Source of the DNA: SH-MAG3 sp035461245
GTDB taxonomy: Bacteria; Gemmatimonadota; Gemmatimonadetes; Longimicrobiales; RSA9
Direction: 5' to 3'
NCBI GenBank assembly: GCA_035461245.1
Contig: DATHVP010000082.1
Location: 16,970-80,969 of the forward strand
Length of the DNA stretch: 64,000 nucleotides
Under the pieces are notes generated by a model, which did no database searches, was not told where the DNA came from, and saw only the letters and a list, made by a program, of their open reading frames with translations. This document shows positions 8,976 to 18,098 of the stretch, piece after piece (positions within the stretch are counted from its first letter, which is position 1; every line of letters begins with the position of its first letter). The translations under genes and the position numbers were made by a program.

Positions 8976-11282
8976 GTGGAACAGGATTACCTCGCAGGAC
9001 TGAATCCGGAACAGCGCGCTGCCGTCGAGCATTTCGAGGGGCCGATCCTGGCCCTGGCCGGCGCCGGTTCCGGCAAGACTCGCGTGCTGACCACCCGCAT
9101 CGCGCACCTCATCAATGAGCACGGCGTCGATCCGTCATCCATCCTGGCGGTGACGTTCACCAACAAGGCGGCCGGTGAGATGCGCCTGCGCATCCGTCGC
9201 CTGCTCGGGCGGGAGCCGGCGGGCATGTGGGTGGGCACGTTCCACTCCATCGGCGCGCGGCTGCTGCGCCGCCATGCCGGGCAGCTGGGCTGGTCGCCGA
9301 ACTTCACCATCTACGATGCCGACGGCGCGTTGCGGGAGACGAAGCGGGCGCTGGAGCGGCTGAACGTGAACCCGAAGCGGTTCAACCCGCAGGCGGTGCA
9401 TGGCGCCATCTCGTCGGCAAAGAACCAGCTCGTGCCGCCGGAGGCGTACCCCGCGCCCCAGGGCGACCCGTTCTCCCGGGTGGTGGCGGACGTGTACGCC
9501 TCGTACCAGGTGGCGCTCCGGGACCAGAACGCCTTCGACTTTGATGACCTGCTGGTCAAGCCGGTGGAACTCCTGCGGCAGCACGAGGGCGCGCTGGCGT
9601 ACTACCGAGACCGGTTCCGGTTCCTGCTCGTGGACGAGTACCAGGACACGAACCATGCGCAGTACGTGTTCCTGAAGCTGCTGGCCGACTGGGCCGAGGG
9701 CGGCAACCTCATGGTCGTCGGTGACGACGACCAGTCCATCTACGGCTGGCGCGGCGCCGACATCCGCAACATCCTCGACTTCGAGAAGGACTTCCCGGAC
9801 GCGCGCGTGGTGCGGCTGGAGCAGAACTACCGGTCCACGGGCCGCATCCTGGCCGCGGCGAACGCCGTCATCTCGAAGAACACGAAGCGCAAGGGCAAGC
9901 AGCTCCGCACGGACGCCGGGCCCGGCGACCCGCTGACCATCGTGGCGACACTGGATGAGCGCGATGAAGCCGACTGGATCGGTGGCGAGATCGATGCCCG
10001 GCTGCAGCATGATCCGGAGCGTCGGCTGCGTGACTTCGTCGTACTGTACCGGACCAACGCCCAGTCCCGGGCCGTGGAAGAGGCGTTCCGCCGGCGGGAC
10101 CTGCCGTACCAGATTATCGGCGGCACGCGCTTTTACGAGCGCCGCGAGATCATGGACGCCATGGCGTACCTGCGCCTCATCTCGAACCCGCTGGACGCCG
10201 GTGCCTTCGACCGCATCATCAACTACCCGCGCCGCGGCATCGGCGACACGTCGCGGGCCAGGCTGCTGGAATGGGCGACGGCGCAGGGGCTGTCACCGCT
10301 GGCCGCCGCCGCCCGCGCCGACGAGTGCCCCGAGCTGCGCGGCGGTGCCGCGACGTCGTTCGTCGCGTTTGCCGGCATGATCCAGCGCTATACGGCACTG
10401 GCCTCCCACATCGGCGTGGGCGCGCTGCTGGAGAAGCTGCTCGCCGAGATCGGCATGCTCGATGCCCTGCGCGACGAGGGGCCGGAAGGCGTCGAGCGCA
10501 TTGACAACGTCAACGAGCTCATCGCCGGTGCCCACGAGTTCGACGCCCGCGGCGCGGACCCGGACCTGGAGGAGGAGGACCGGGCCGTGGCATCGACGCC
10601 GCTGGACATGTACCTGCAGAAGGTCACGCTCCTCACGGACGTGGACCGCCACGACCCGGAGGCGCAGGCCGTCACGCTGATGACGGCGCATAACGCGAAG
10701 GGACTGGAGTACCCCGTCGTCTTCATCGCCGGCATGGAGGACGGGCTGTTCCCGCTGGCCCGCGCGTTCGACGATCCGGACACCCTCGAGGAAGAACGCC
10801 GCCTGTTCTACGTGGCCATCACACGCGCCGAGAAGAAGCTGTTCATCAGCCACGCCCGCAGCCGGCGCCGCGCCGGCGAGATCATGGCCGGGCGCCCTTC
10901 CAGCTTCCTGGACCCGCTGCCACCGGAGCTGTATGACGAGATGACCACGCCCGCCCTGCAGCGTGCCCGGTACGCCGGCGAAACGCGGTGGTCCAGGCGC
11001 GATCCCGTGCAGGGCGTCGGATCCCTGGGCTACCGGGACCGACCGAAGCGGAGCAGCTCGGCGTTCGAGGGGTCCGACGACGGCGTCTACATTGATTACA
11101 GCGATGCCCAGGAAGCCCCGCGTTTCGTCAAGGGCGAGCGGGTCCGGCATCCGCAGTTCGGCCGCGGCGTCATTCGAGAGCTGACGGGGCTGGGTCAGGA
11201 ACTGAAGGCTGTCATTGACTTCGACTCCATTGGCCGCAAGAAGGTCGTGCTGCGGTATGCGAACCTGCAAAAGGAGTTGTAA
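8976..11282 (+). CDS. pcrA: ATP-dependent DNA helicase, UvrD/PcrA type
   Basis: SF1A 3'-5' DNA helicase for repair and replication restart. Ordered motifs: Q-motif region LNPEQRAAVEHF, Walker A AGAGSGKT (Lys about residue 34), TFTNKAAGEM, Walker B LLVDEYQDTNHAQY, VGDDDQSIYGWRGAD, LEQNYRS, LMTAHNAKGLEYPVVF and FYVAITRAEKKL. The C-terminus (RHPQFGRGVIRELTG) is the small Tudor-like domain of PcrA. The frame extends to a GTG at 8928, but those 16 residues are Pro/Arg-rich and lie outside the family alignment, so GTG 8976 is preferred. The stop overlaps the gatC ATG (TAATG). Confidence 0.93.
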   Translation: MEQDYLAGLNPEQRAAVEHFEGPILALAGAGSGKTRVLTTRIAHLINEHGVDPSSILAVTFTNKAAGEMRLRIRRLLGREPAGMWVGTFHSIGARLLRRHAGQLGWSPNFTIYDADGALRETKRALERLNVNPKRFNPQAVHGAISSAKNQLVPPEAYPAPQGDPFSRVVADVYASYQVALRDQNAFDFDDLLVKPVELLRQHEGALAYYRDRFRFLLVDEYQDTNHAQYVFLKLLADWAEGGNLMVVGDDDQSIYGWRGADIRNILDFEKDFPDARVVRLEQNYRSTGRILAAANAVISKNTKRKGKQLRTDAGPGDPLTIVATLDERDEADWIGGEIDARLQHDPERRLRDFVVLYRTNAQSRAVEEAFRRRDLPYQIIGGTRFYERREIMDAMAYLRLISNPLDAGAFDRIINYPRRGIGDTSRARLLEWATAQGLSPLAAAARADECPELRGGAATSFVAFAGMIQRYTALASHIGVGALLEKLLAEIGMLDALRDEGPEGVERIDNVNELIAGAHEFDARGADPDLEEEDRAVASTPLDMYLQKVTLLTDVDRHDPEAQAVTLMTAHNAKGLEYPVVFIAGMEDGLFPLARAFDDPDTLEEERRLFYVAITRAEKKLFISHARSRRRAGEIMAGRPSSFLDPLPPELYDEMTTPALQRARYAGETRWSRRDPVQGVGSLGYRDRPKRSSSAFEGSDDGVYIDYSDAQEAPRFVKGERVRHPQFGRGVIRELTGLGQELKAVIDFDSIGRKKVVLRYANLQKEL

Positions 11283-11593
11283 TGCCCGTGTCCGCAGCTG
11301 ACGTGGCGGCCGCGGCGGCACTGGCGCGGCTGCAGCTCGAGCCCGGCGCGGCGGCGGGACTGGCACGTGAACTGGAAAGCATCCTGGCGCATGTGGAAAC
11401 ACTGGCCGCCGCCCACGTGGATGGCATCCCCCCGACGGCGTCCGCCGCGGACGTCCCAGCGGCACTGCGTGCGGACGTGCCTGCCCCGGAGGGGCTGCAG
11501 GTGCCGCTGGAAGCCATGGCGCCGGCCTGGCGCGACGGCTTCTTCACCGTGCCGCGCCTGGCGGCGCACCGGGGTGACCGCTCCCATGAGTGA
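11282..11593 (+). CDS. gatC: Asp-tRNA(Asn)/Glu-tRNA(Gln) amidotransferase subunit C
   Basis: 103 residues, the usual length for GatC, which wraps around and stabilises GatA/GatB. It has the family pattern of an N-terminal helix (VAAAAALARLQLEP), a mid helix LARELESILAHVETL, a Pro-rich stretch and a C-terminal AWRDGFFTVPRL. It overlaps pcrA by one base and gatA by 8 nt. Confidence 0.92.
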   Translation: MPVSAADVAAAAALARLQLEPGAAAGLARELESILAHVETLAAAHVDGIPPTASAADVPAALRADVPAPEGLQVPLEAMAPAWRDGFFTVPRLAAHRGDRSHE

Positions 11594-13061
11594 CGCGCTG
11601 CACCGCCGCAGCATTGCCGGCATCGCAGGCGATGTAGCCAGCGGGGTGCAGCAAGCCACAGCCGTCGTCCGTGCCGCCCTCTCGGATATCGTCCGGTGCG
11701 AATCCGGGCCCGACCGCCTGAACGCAGTCATCAGCTACGACCACGACGCGGCCGTAGCTGACGCCGCCGCCATGGACAGGCGCGCGGCGGCCGGTGACAG
11801 TGCCCTGCCGCTTGCTGGCGTGCCCGTCGCCATCAAGGACAACATCTGTACCCTGGGCCTGCCCCTGACCTGCGGGTCCCGGATCCTGGCCGGCTACGAG
11901 CCGCCCTATGAGGCGACGGCGGTGCAGCGGCTGCGCGCCGCCGGTGCGGTCGTGGTCGGCAAGACGAACCTGGACGAGTTCGCCATGGGCTCGTCCACCG
12001 AGCATTCCGCCTTCGGCCCGACGCTGAACCCGATGGATCGAGGACGGGTGCCCGGCGGCTCCTCCGGCGGGTCCGCCGCCGCCGTGGCCGCGGGCTGGGT
12101 GCCGGCGGCGCTGGGCTCGGACACCGGCGGCTCCGTACGCCAGCCGGCGGCGTTCTGCGGGGTGGTCGGCCTCAAGCCCACATATGGCCGGGTGAGCCGG
12201 TATGGCCTGGTGGCCTACGCGTCGTCTCTCGACCATGTCGGCGTGTTCGGTCGAACCGTTGCGGACGCGGCCGCCGTCCTGGATGTCATTGCCGGGCACG
12301 ATCCGCTGGATGCCACGTCCGTACGCGCCGAGCAGCCCGCGCTCAGCGGCGCCATCCGCCACGCGGCCTCCCGCGGACAGCTGCCGCTCCAGGGAATCGT
12401 GGCCGGGGTGCCCGACGAGTATTTCCCTGACTGGGTGGAGGACGGCGTGCGCGCCGCGTGCAGCACGGCGCTGGACACGCTGCGTGAGCTGGGCGCCACC
12501 ATCCGGCCGGTGTCACTCCCGTCCACGCGTTACGCCCTGCCGTCGTACTGCGTGCTGGCAACGGCGGAAGCGTCCAGCAACCTGGCCCGGTTCGACGGTG
12601 TGCGTTACGGTGTCCGTACCCGGGACGCGGCAACCGTTGACGTACTCTGGGAGCTGAGCCGGTCGGCAGGCCTGGGTGCGGAGGTGCGGCGCCGGATTAT
12701 CCTGGGCACGCATGTCCTTTCCGCCGGCTATCACGACCGCTACTACGTGCAGGCGCAGCGGGTCCGTGCACGCATCCGCCACGAACTCGACGACGTGCTG
12801 GCTTCCGGCATCGACGTACTGTTCACACCCACGACGCCGGCGCCAGCCTTCGCACCTGGCACCCATGCCGGTGACGCCTGGGGCAGCTTCCAGTCGGATG
12901 TCTTCACGGTCGCGGCGAACCTGGCGGGACTGCCAGCCCTGTCCCAGCCGGTGGGCCGCAGTGGCGGTCTACCTGTCGGTGGCCAGCTCATCGCGTCCCG
13001 CTGGCGGGAGGACGTGCTGGTGCGCGTGGCCGCTGCGCTGGAAACCGGACTGGCGGCATGA
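11586..13061 (+). CDS. gatA: Asp-tRNA(Asn)/Glu-tRNA(Gln) amidotransferase subunit A
   Basis: Amidase-signature glutaminase that supplies ammonia for transamidation of mischarged tRNAs. 491 residues from the ATG inside the gatC end. The Ser-cisSer-Lys triad is visible: Lys in VAIKDNICT, serines in GGSSGGSAAAVAAG and GSDTGGSVRQPAAFCG. The start was chosen for its 8-nt overlap with gatC and homology beginning at LHRRSIAGIA. Confidence 0.96.
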   Translation: MSDALHRRSIAGIAGDVASGVQQATAVVRAALSDIVRCESGPDRLNAVISYDHDAAVADAAAMDRRAAAGDSALPLAGVPVAIKDNICTLGLPLTCGSRILAGYEPPYEATAVQRLRAAGAVVVGKTNLDEFAMGSSTEHSAFGPTLNPMDRGRVPGGSSGGSAAAVAAGWVPAALGSDTGGSVRQPAAFCGVVGLKPTYGRVSRYGLVAYASSLDHVGVFGRTVADAAAVLDVIAGHDPLDATSVRAEQPALSGAIRHAASRGQLPLQGIVAGVPDEYFPDWVEDGVRAACSTALDTLRELGATIRPVSLPSTRYALPSYCVLATAEASSNLARFDGVRYGVRTRDAATVDVLWELSRSAGLGAEVRRRIILGTHVLSAGYHDRYYVQAQRVRARIRHELDDVLASGIDVLFTPTTPAPAFAPGTHAGDAWGSFQSDVFTVAANLAGLPALSQPVGRSGGLPVGGQLIASRWREDVLVRVAAALETGLAA

Positions 13062-14503
13062 GCGACGCCGCGCATGCGCGCCATGAGGCGGTTATCGGCC
13101 TGGAGATCCATGTGCAGCTGCGCACGCGGACGAAGCTGTTCTGTGGTGACACCGTTGCGTTCGGGGGCGCGCCGAACACACGCGTATGTCCCGTCTGTCT
13201 CGGCCTGCCCGGTGCATTGCCGGTGGTCAATGCGCTCGCTGTCGAGCTGGCGGTGCGGACGGCGCTGGGACTGGGCTGTACTGTCCATGAAACCAGCAGG
13301 TTCGCCCGCAAGCACTACTTCTATCCGGACCTGCCGAAGGGCTACCAGATCACGCAGCATGACGAGCCCATCGCCACCGGCGGGAGCCTCGACATCCGCA
13401 GACCGGGGGAGCGCCGGATCAGGATCCGCCGCGTCCATCTGGAGGAGGACGCCGGCCGGTCCCTGCACGATCGGTTCGATGGCTGCACCGCCGTTGACCT
13501 GAACCGGGCCGGCGTGCCGCTGGTGGAGATCGTGACCGAACCGGACCTGCGCAGTCCGGCGGAAGCGCGTGCTTTCCTGGACAGGCTGAAGCAGACGCTG
13601 CAGTACCTGGACGTCAGCGACTGCGACATGGAGAAGGGGTCGCTGCGCGTGGATGCCAACATTTCCATCCGGGCCTCCGGTGGTGCCTCGTCCGGTGCCC
13701 GCACGGAGCTGAAGAACCTGAACTCGTTCAGCAGCGTCGAGCGAGCCCTGGAATGGGAAACCGCCCGCCAGGCCCGGGCGGTGGGGAAGGGCGGTGTGGT
13801 GGAGCCGGAAACGCTGCTCTGGGACGCCGACCGCGGCGAGGCACGCAGCATGCGCTCCAAGGAGTCCGGCAGTGACTACCGCTATTTCCCGGAGCCTGAC
13901 GTGCCGCCGGTCTCACTCTCCGCCGACCTGATTGCCAGCATTGCCGCGGCCCTGCCCGAGATGCCGGCGGCGAAGGAATCCCGACTTCGGGCATCGTATG
14001 GGCTGCCGGCCGGTGACGCATCCGTACTGTCCGCCGACCGGCACCTGGCGGACTGGTTCGAGGCCGTGGCGCAGCAGACGGGTGACGGGAAGGCGTCCAG
14101 CAACTGGGTCCTGACCCATGTGCTCGGCTGGTTGAACCAGCGGGGACTCTCCATCAACGAGATTCCGTTCACACCGGCGCGGCTGGCGGAGCTCATCGGG
14201 CTCGTGCTGGATGGCACCATTTCCGTCACCGCAGGCCGCAGTGTGTTCCGGGAGATGGCTGAAAGCGGCAAGAATGCCCGGGACATCGTGGCGGCGCGAG
14301 GACTGGCACAGGTCCGGGATGACGAGCAGATCGAGGTGTGGGTGGACACCGTCGTCGCACGTTATCCCGACGAGGTCATGCGGTACAGGGCAGGCGCCGC
14401 GCAGGTGTTCGGCTTTCTCATGGGCCGGCTCATGAAGGAGTCTGCCGGCACGGCGGATCCGCGCCGGGCCAGCGAACTGCTCCGGCGGAGGCTCGACGAA
14501 TGA
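13058..14503 (+). CDS. gatB: Asp-tRNA(Asn)/Glu-tRNA(Gln) amidotransferase subunit B
   Basis: tRNA-binding kinase and transamidase subunit of GatCAB, 481 residues. Clear features: GLEIHVQLRTRTKLFCGD, PNTRVCPVCLGLPGALP, ARKHYFYPDLPKGYQ, HLEEDAGRS, and VPLVEIVTEPDLRS. The zinc-site region reads CGD then CPVC, so one of the usual four cysteines is replaced. The C-terminal YqeY-like tail is present (NARDIVAARGLAQVRD). ATGA overlap with gatA. Together with gatC and gatA it implies indirect Gln-tRNA and/or Asn-tRNA synthesis. Confidence 0.97.
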   Translation: MSDAAHARHEAVIGLEIHVQLRTRTKLFCGDTVAFGGAPNTRVCPVCLGLPGALPVVNALAVELAVRTALGLGCTVHETSRFARKHYFYPDLPKGYQITQHDEPIATGGSLDIRRPGERRIRIRRVHLEEDAGRSLHDRFDGCTAVDLNRAGVPLVEIVTEPDLRSPAEARAFLDRLKQTLQYLDVSDCDMEKGSLRVDANISIRASGGASSGARTELKNLNSFSSVERALEWETARQARAVGKGGVVEPETLLWDADRGEARSMRSKESGSDYRYFPEPDVPPVSLSADLIASIAAALPEMPAAKESRLRASYGLPAGDASVLSADRHLADWFEAVAQQTGDGKASSNWVLTHVLGWLNQRGLSINEIPFTPARLAELIGLVLDGTISVTAGRSVFREMAESGKNARDIVAARGLAQVRDDEQIEVWVDTVVARYPDEVMRYRAGAAQVFGFLMGRLMKESAGTADPRRASELLRRRLDE

Positions 14504-14793
14504 TGCTGCTGCTGGAGTTCGGCCTGTTCTTCTTTGTGCTGCTTGGCTCCAAGATCCTGCTCGCCGCAGTCGTCATCTACCTGCTGCTGCCGCAGGACCC
14601 GCGTTGTGTCATCTGTGACGCGGACATGCTGCCGATCCGCGCGCCGCGGTCCGCTGCCCGCGTGCTCCGGCTGCTTCGCCTGCAGCGGCGCTGGTGCATG
14701 GAGTGCCGGCGGGAAACGCTGGCACGCCAGCGGGTGCTACGCCCGCGCCGCCTGGACGTGGCGGGACCAGTAGTGGAGACCCGTGTCCGGTAG
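14500..14793 (+). CDS. Small membrane protein with two CxxC motifs, unknown function
   Basis: 97 residues starting at the ATGA overlap with gatB (or the next ATG, 14503). One hydrophobic helix spans residues ~5-29 (FGLFFFVLLGSKILLAAVVIY). A basic domain follows with CVIC and CMEC, spaced like a four-cysteine zinc-ribbon knuckle. The last 57 nt overlap the 3' end of the convergent minus-strand gene, which is unusual and may regulate both. Function not recognised. Confidence 0.6.
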   Translation: MMLLLEFGLFFFVLLGSKILLAAVVIYLLLPQDPRCVICDADMLPIRAPRSAARVLRLLRLQRRWCMECRRETLARQRVLRPRRLDVAGPVVETRVR

Positions 14794-15654
14794 CGGGAAA
14801 AAGTCGTCTGCGACCTGGTGCAGCAGTTCCAGTCGGTCCGTGACACCTTCCTTCAGCGTCAGGCGCCGCACTTTCTTGGCGAGTTGCAGATTGAACTCGC
14901 CGGTGGGATCCAGCTGTGCCGGCAGTGACTCCCGTCCGCGCAGCAGGTAGTCCACCACGAAATCGAAGGCGCGCGACGTATATGCATCAATGGTCGCAGG
15001 CGCGAGGTCCCAGCGGGAATTCTGCAGGACGCGGTCGAACACCGCCTTCCACCGCTCGTTGTCCTGCGCCCGGATCATGCCCCTGAAGATGCGACGATTC
15101 GTTTCGAAGGAGAAGATCGTGCCGGACAGCACGCTGTCGAAGAGGTTGTCCGCTTCCGAGTGGTCGTAATCCAGCACGACCTGCCGCGCCATGGCGCCGT
15201 ACGTCTCCCCGAGCTGGGTGTCCAGCCGGTGTTCCCAGTAGCCGTGGCCGAGGGCCTTCGACGAACTCGTGAGCAGCAGCTGCCGGGGCACGAAGTAGTT
15301 GTGGGCGATGGTGTCGGCGGCCAGATGGCTTAGGTAGCCGTAGGCGACGGCCCGCAACCGGTCGTTGCCCGCCTTCTCCAGTATCTCCTCGCCGACGTGC
15401 CAGAAATGACAGTGCCGCCCTGCCGGCACGTACTTCTTGGCAAAAGAAATGTCCGCCGCCATGGACCCGTACAGGAAACTCTGTGGGTGGGCCCGCAGCA
15501 ACTCCCCCAGCGGCAGCGGGAGCAGCTGCAGCAGGTCCAGCAGCGTATGCCCGAGGAACACGTGGGTCGCCGGGCCGAACGCGTACGCCGATGCCGGCAG
15601 GAACAGCAGCAGGGCGAGGGCTGCCCCTGCGACAGCAGCAATCCGCCCGGTCAT
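14737..15654 (-). CDS. Secreted zinc-dependent phospholipase C-like protein
   Basis: 305 residues with a clear signal peptide (hydrophobic ALALLLFLPASAYA) and mature start near residue 26. The zinc phospholipase C / S1-P1 nuclease pattern is visible: N-terminal GPATHVFLGH, then CHFWHVGEEI, a central YLSHLAADTIAHNYF (HxxxD-xxxH type), and GYWEHRLDTQLG. These His/Asp residues would bind the tri-zinc site. Probably periplasmic or extracellular. Its 3' end overlaps the convergent 97-residue gene by 57 nt. Confidence 0.83.
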   Translation of the reverse strand: MTGRIAAVAGAALALLLFLPASAYAFGPATHVFLGHTLLDLLQLLPLPLGELLRAHPQSFLYGSMAADISFAKKYVPAGRHCHFWHVGEEILEKAGNDRLRAVAYGYLSHLAADTIAHNYFVPRQLLLTSSSKALGHGYWEHRLDTQLGETYGAMARQVVLDYDHSEADNLFDSVLSGTIFSFETNRRIFRGMIRAQDNERWKAVFDRVLQNSRWDLAPATIDAYTSRAFDFVVDYLLRGRESLPAQLDPTGEFNLQLAKKVRRLTLKEGVTDRLELLHQVADDFFPLPDTGLHYWSRHVQAARA

Positions 15655-15656
15655 GT

Positions 15657-16031
15657 TCAGCGGGCTACGCGCCGTTTCGCCCTGCGTGCCGCCTTCTGTG
15701 CACTTTCCAGGCTGTCCTGCGCTGCGCGCTCCAGCTCCCGGCGCGTGTCCCGCACGATCTCCTTCGCGCCCTTGCGCAGCTCATCCAGCACCTCACGGCC
15801 GGCCGAGACCAGCTCCTCGCCGGCATCGCCTGCCTGATCGGCGCGGCGCCCGACTTCCCGCCTGACCTTCTTCATGGTCTTCTCCGCCCGCCGGCGGACG
15901 GGCCGCAGGCGGCGCACGATCTCATGCGTCTCGTCATCCTGGCGCGCGCGCACGATGAGCGCCGTACCGATACCCACAACGGCGCCAATGGCGACGGCCG
16001 TCCAGACGTCGAAACTGTCCCTGTCATTCAT
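15657..16031 (-). CDS. YtxH-like membrane-anchored basic coiled-coil protein
   Basis: 124 residues from the ATG that overlaps the upstream gene by 8 nt; a longer frame exists but is Arg/Cys-rich out-of-phase sequence. One N-terminal membrane helix (VWTAVAIGAVVGIGTALIV), then a long highly charged helix (RRRAEKTMKKVRREVG to RAKRRVAR) ending very basic. This layout is that of YtxH/DUF883-like stress or envelope proteins. It pairs with the next upstream coiled-coil membrane protein. Function unknown. Confidence 0.7.
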   Translation of the reverse strand: MNDRDSFDVWTAVAIGAVVGIGTALIVRARQDDETHEIVRRLRPVRRRAEKTMKKVRREVGRRADQAGDAGEELVSAGREVLDELRKGAKEIVRDTRRELERAAQDSLESAQKAARRAKRRVAR

Positions 16032-16563
16032 CCTCGTCCTCCTCGTGTTCCGCGTAAATGCCGGCGCGAGTGCCCCGGTCCGGTCGTGGTCCGCGCTGCT
16101 CCCGCAGCACCCGCGCGGTCTCCTGCATGCCGTGCGCCGTGGCTGCCGCGTCCAGCAGCAGTTCCTCCGCCTCCGTCTGCGCGATGTCCAGCACGGCCGT
16201 GAAGCGCCGCAGTCGTTCCTCTGTCGCTGCACCGCCGCGCTCCACGGAACGGCGCAGTTCCTCCACGGTGTGCAGCACATCGTCCACCTTGCGGCGCACG
16301 TTGTCGGTGACGCCGGCGACGTCGTCCGTCACGCCCTTTGCCCGGTCCACCAGCGGCGCCACCTGCGGCTTCAGTTCGGTCACCGTCTGCTGGAGCATTC
16401 GCCGTGCCGCGCGCAGCTGCAGCAGCGTTATTACGGCGCCGGCCACGATGACCAGCCCCACCAGTACGAGGACGGTGGCCATCACCGTCTGCGTCAGGGC
16501 GATCCGTTCCAGCGCCTCGACTGCGCGCGCATCCACCTGTGCCAGCACCACCACAGCCATCAT
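16024..16563 (-). CDS. DUF948-like membrane coiled-coil protein
   Basis: 179 residues from the first of two adjacent ATGs (16563 or 16560), with GGTGG upstream. One membrane helix (VMATVLVLVGLVIVAGAV) follows a short N-terminal segment. The rest is amphipathic helix with repeated valine/aspartate heptads (VAPLVDRAKGVTDDVAGVTDNVRRKVDDVL), characteristic of DUF948 and apolipoprotein-like families, ending in an acidic tail EHEEDEDE. Translationally coupled to the YtxH-like gene. Probably an envelope or stress scaffold; no enzyme motif. Confidence 0.68.
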   Translation of the reverse strand: MMAVVVLAQVDARAVEALERIALTQTVMATVLVLVGLVIVAGAVITLLQLRAARRMLQQTVTELKPQVAPLVDRAKGVTDDVAGVTDNVRRKVDDVLHTVEELRRSVERGGAATEERLRRFTAVLDIAQTEAEELLLDAAATAHGMQETARVLREQRGPRPDRGTRAGIYAEHEEDEDE

Positions 16564-16576
16564 GCGTCCACCCGGT

Positions 16577-17158
16577 TCAGTCGAACAGGTCAATGCCCAG
16601 CGTACGGGCCGTAAGCTTCGGCGTCAGCCGCGGCCGGAGCCGGGAATGACGGCCTGCCTCGTACAGCGCCAGCAATTCCGGGGCGACGTCCGCCGGCAAC
16701 CCTGCCAGTGCAACCGCCGCCGGCTGACGTTCCTCCACCATCTGCTGCATGGCCCGGTCCAGCACGTCGATACCGCCGGCCGCCTCCGCCAACCGACGCA
16801 CGGCCTCGGGGCCGGTCCAGCTCCCTGCCAGCGCCGTCACCTGCGAGGCCCAGACGTCACCCAGCGGCAGCAGGTCCACCAGCGGCAGGCGCGCCGACAG
16901 CAGCAGCTGCGTCTTGCTGGCGGGATGTGCAACCAGCGCGCCGCCGCTGCGCCGCTCCTCCACCACGGTGCATGCCGAACCCTGCTCGCGCCAGATGCGG
17001 AAACCGGCCCCGGCGTCCGCCAGCCAGTCCGCCAGCAGTCGCCCCTCGGGCGTCTCCGCGTACGTGATGACAATGCCTGACGCCGCCGCGTCCGTGCACG
17101 CCGCCATACATACGGCCCGGACCACCGCCCCGACGCGCGCGCCGGCGGCGGCCGTCAT
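16577..17158 (-). CDS. Degenerate NAD-synthetase-like protein, probably inactive
   Basis: 193 residues from the ATGA overlap with the nitrilase gene. The C-terminal half keeps landmarks of the NadE synthetase domain: SKTQLLLS, LLPLGDVWASQVTALAG, LDRAMQQMVEE, and a terminal RPRLTPKLTARTLG like the family's KVTPRAFG tail. The ATP pyrophosphatase loop, normally SGGxDS, reads AGARVG, and the middle region (PY and NIQAR motifs) is missing. Real NadE domains are about 250-280 residues. I read it as a pseudoenzyme partner of the adjacent nitrilase, or an eroding gene. Similarity is by eye only. Confidence 0.6.
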   Translation of the reverse strand: MTAAAGARVGAVVRAVCMAACTDAAASGIVITYAETPEGRLLADWLADAGAGFRIWREQGSACTVVEERRSGGALVAHPASKTQLLLSARLPLVDLLPLGDVWASQVTALAGSWTGPEAVRRLAEAAGGIDVLDRAMQQMVEERQPAAVALAGLPADVAPELLALYEAGRHSRLRPRLTPKLTARTLGIDLFD

Positions 17159-18057
17159 GGCAGGCATCTCTGCAGCTCGCGTACGACGAGGCGCGCATCG
17201 TCGTCCCGGGCGTGGGCATACGGCTGGCGGGCCCGCCCCTGCTCACCTGCGGTGAGTTCCACCTCCAGCAGGCCGGTGCCGGTATCGGATGCGGCCAGGA
17301 TGCTGCCGTCCGGTCCTGCAACCAGCGAACCGCCGGCGAACATGACGCCACCCTCCACACCCGAGCGATTGCACAGGGCAACATGGATGCCGTAGAGCTG
17401 GGCCGTGGTCCGGGCGATGCGCCGCCACACGTCCGCCGACGCAAATGCGTCTTCCTCGCCACCCTGCCAGACGCCGCGGCCCGGGGCCGCCGCCTGGACG
17501 AGCAGAAGGTCGATGCCCCGCGTGGCGAGGACGTACGCCAGGCCCGGGTGCCAGAAGTCCTCACAGATGAGCAGGCCGCAATGCCAGCCGGACGGTGTCG
17601 TCCAGGTGTCCAGGCTGTCTCCCCGTCCGAACCAGCGGCCTTCGTCGAACATGCCGTATGTAGGCAGGTACAGCTTTCGGTGACGGAAGACCACACGACC
17701 CTGGCGCAGCACGCACCCGGTGTTGAACGGGCCGCCCGGTGCCGCCTCGACCAGGCCGATGACGACGTCGCCTGCAGCGTCTGCGGCCACGTCAGGCACG
17801 TCCGGCTCGTCATCGGGCAGGCGGCCGGTGCGGGGTCGCAGCAGTGAGCCGGTGACCACGGGCGTAGCCAGGTGATGCACGGCGTCGCCGACGTCGTAAC
17901 CGGTCAGGGAAAGTTCGGGCGTGAGCAGGATGTCCACGTCCGCAGCCGCCGCGGCAGTGATGGCGGCGGCATTGGCGGGAACGTCACGCAGGCGTGGGGC
18001 GAGCTGTGCGATGCCGAGCCGCAGGGCAGGGCGGTCCACTCCGGTCGGCGCTTCCAT
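17155..18057 (-). CDS. Nitrilase-superfamily amidohydrolase resembling NadE glutaminase domain
   Basis: 300 residues with a complete Glu-Lys-Cys triad: E48 in LLTPELSLTGYD, K128 in HRKLYLPTYGMFDEGR, and C165 in LLICEDFWHP. The LPTYGMFDE block after the catalytic Lys is characteristic of the glutaminase domain of glutamine-dependent NAD synthetases. It lacks a fused synthetase domain; the next gene is a decayed one. It may hydrolyse glutamine or another amide. The ATG at 18057 was chosen because upstream codons read out of family. It is divergent from murA. Confidence 0.82.
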   Translation of the reverse strand: MEAPTGVDRPALRLGIAQLAPRLRDVPANAAAITAAAAADVDILLTPELSLTGYDVGDAVHHLATPVVTGSLLRPRTGRLPDDEPDVPDVAADAAGDVVIGLVEAAPGGPFNTGCVLRQGRVVFRHRKLYLPTYGMFDEGRWFGRGDSLDTWTTPSGWHCGLLICEDFWHPGLAYVLATRGIDLLLVQAAAPGRGVWQGGEEDAFASADVWRRIARTTAQLYGIHVALCNRSGVEGGVMFAGGSLVAGPDGSILAASDTGTGLLEVELTAGEQGRARQPYAHARDDDARLVVRELQRCLP

Positions 18058-18098
18058 GAGGGCATGTTGGGGTGACAGGCAGGGGGTGTCAAGCTGGT

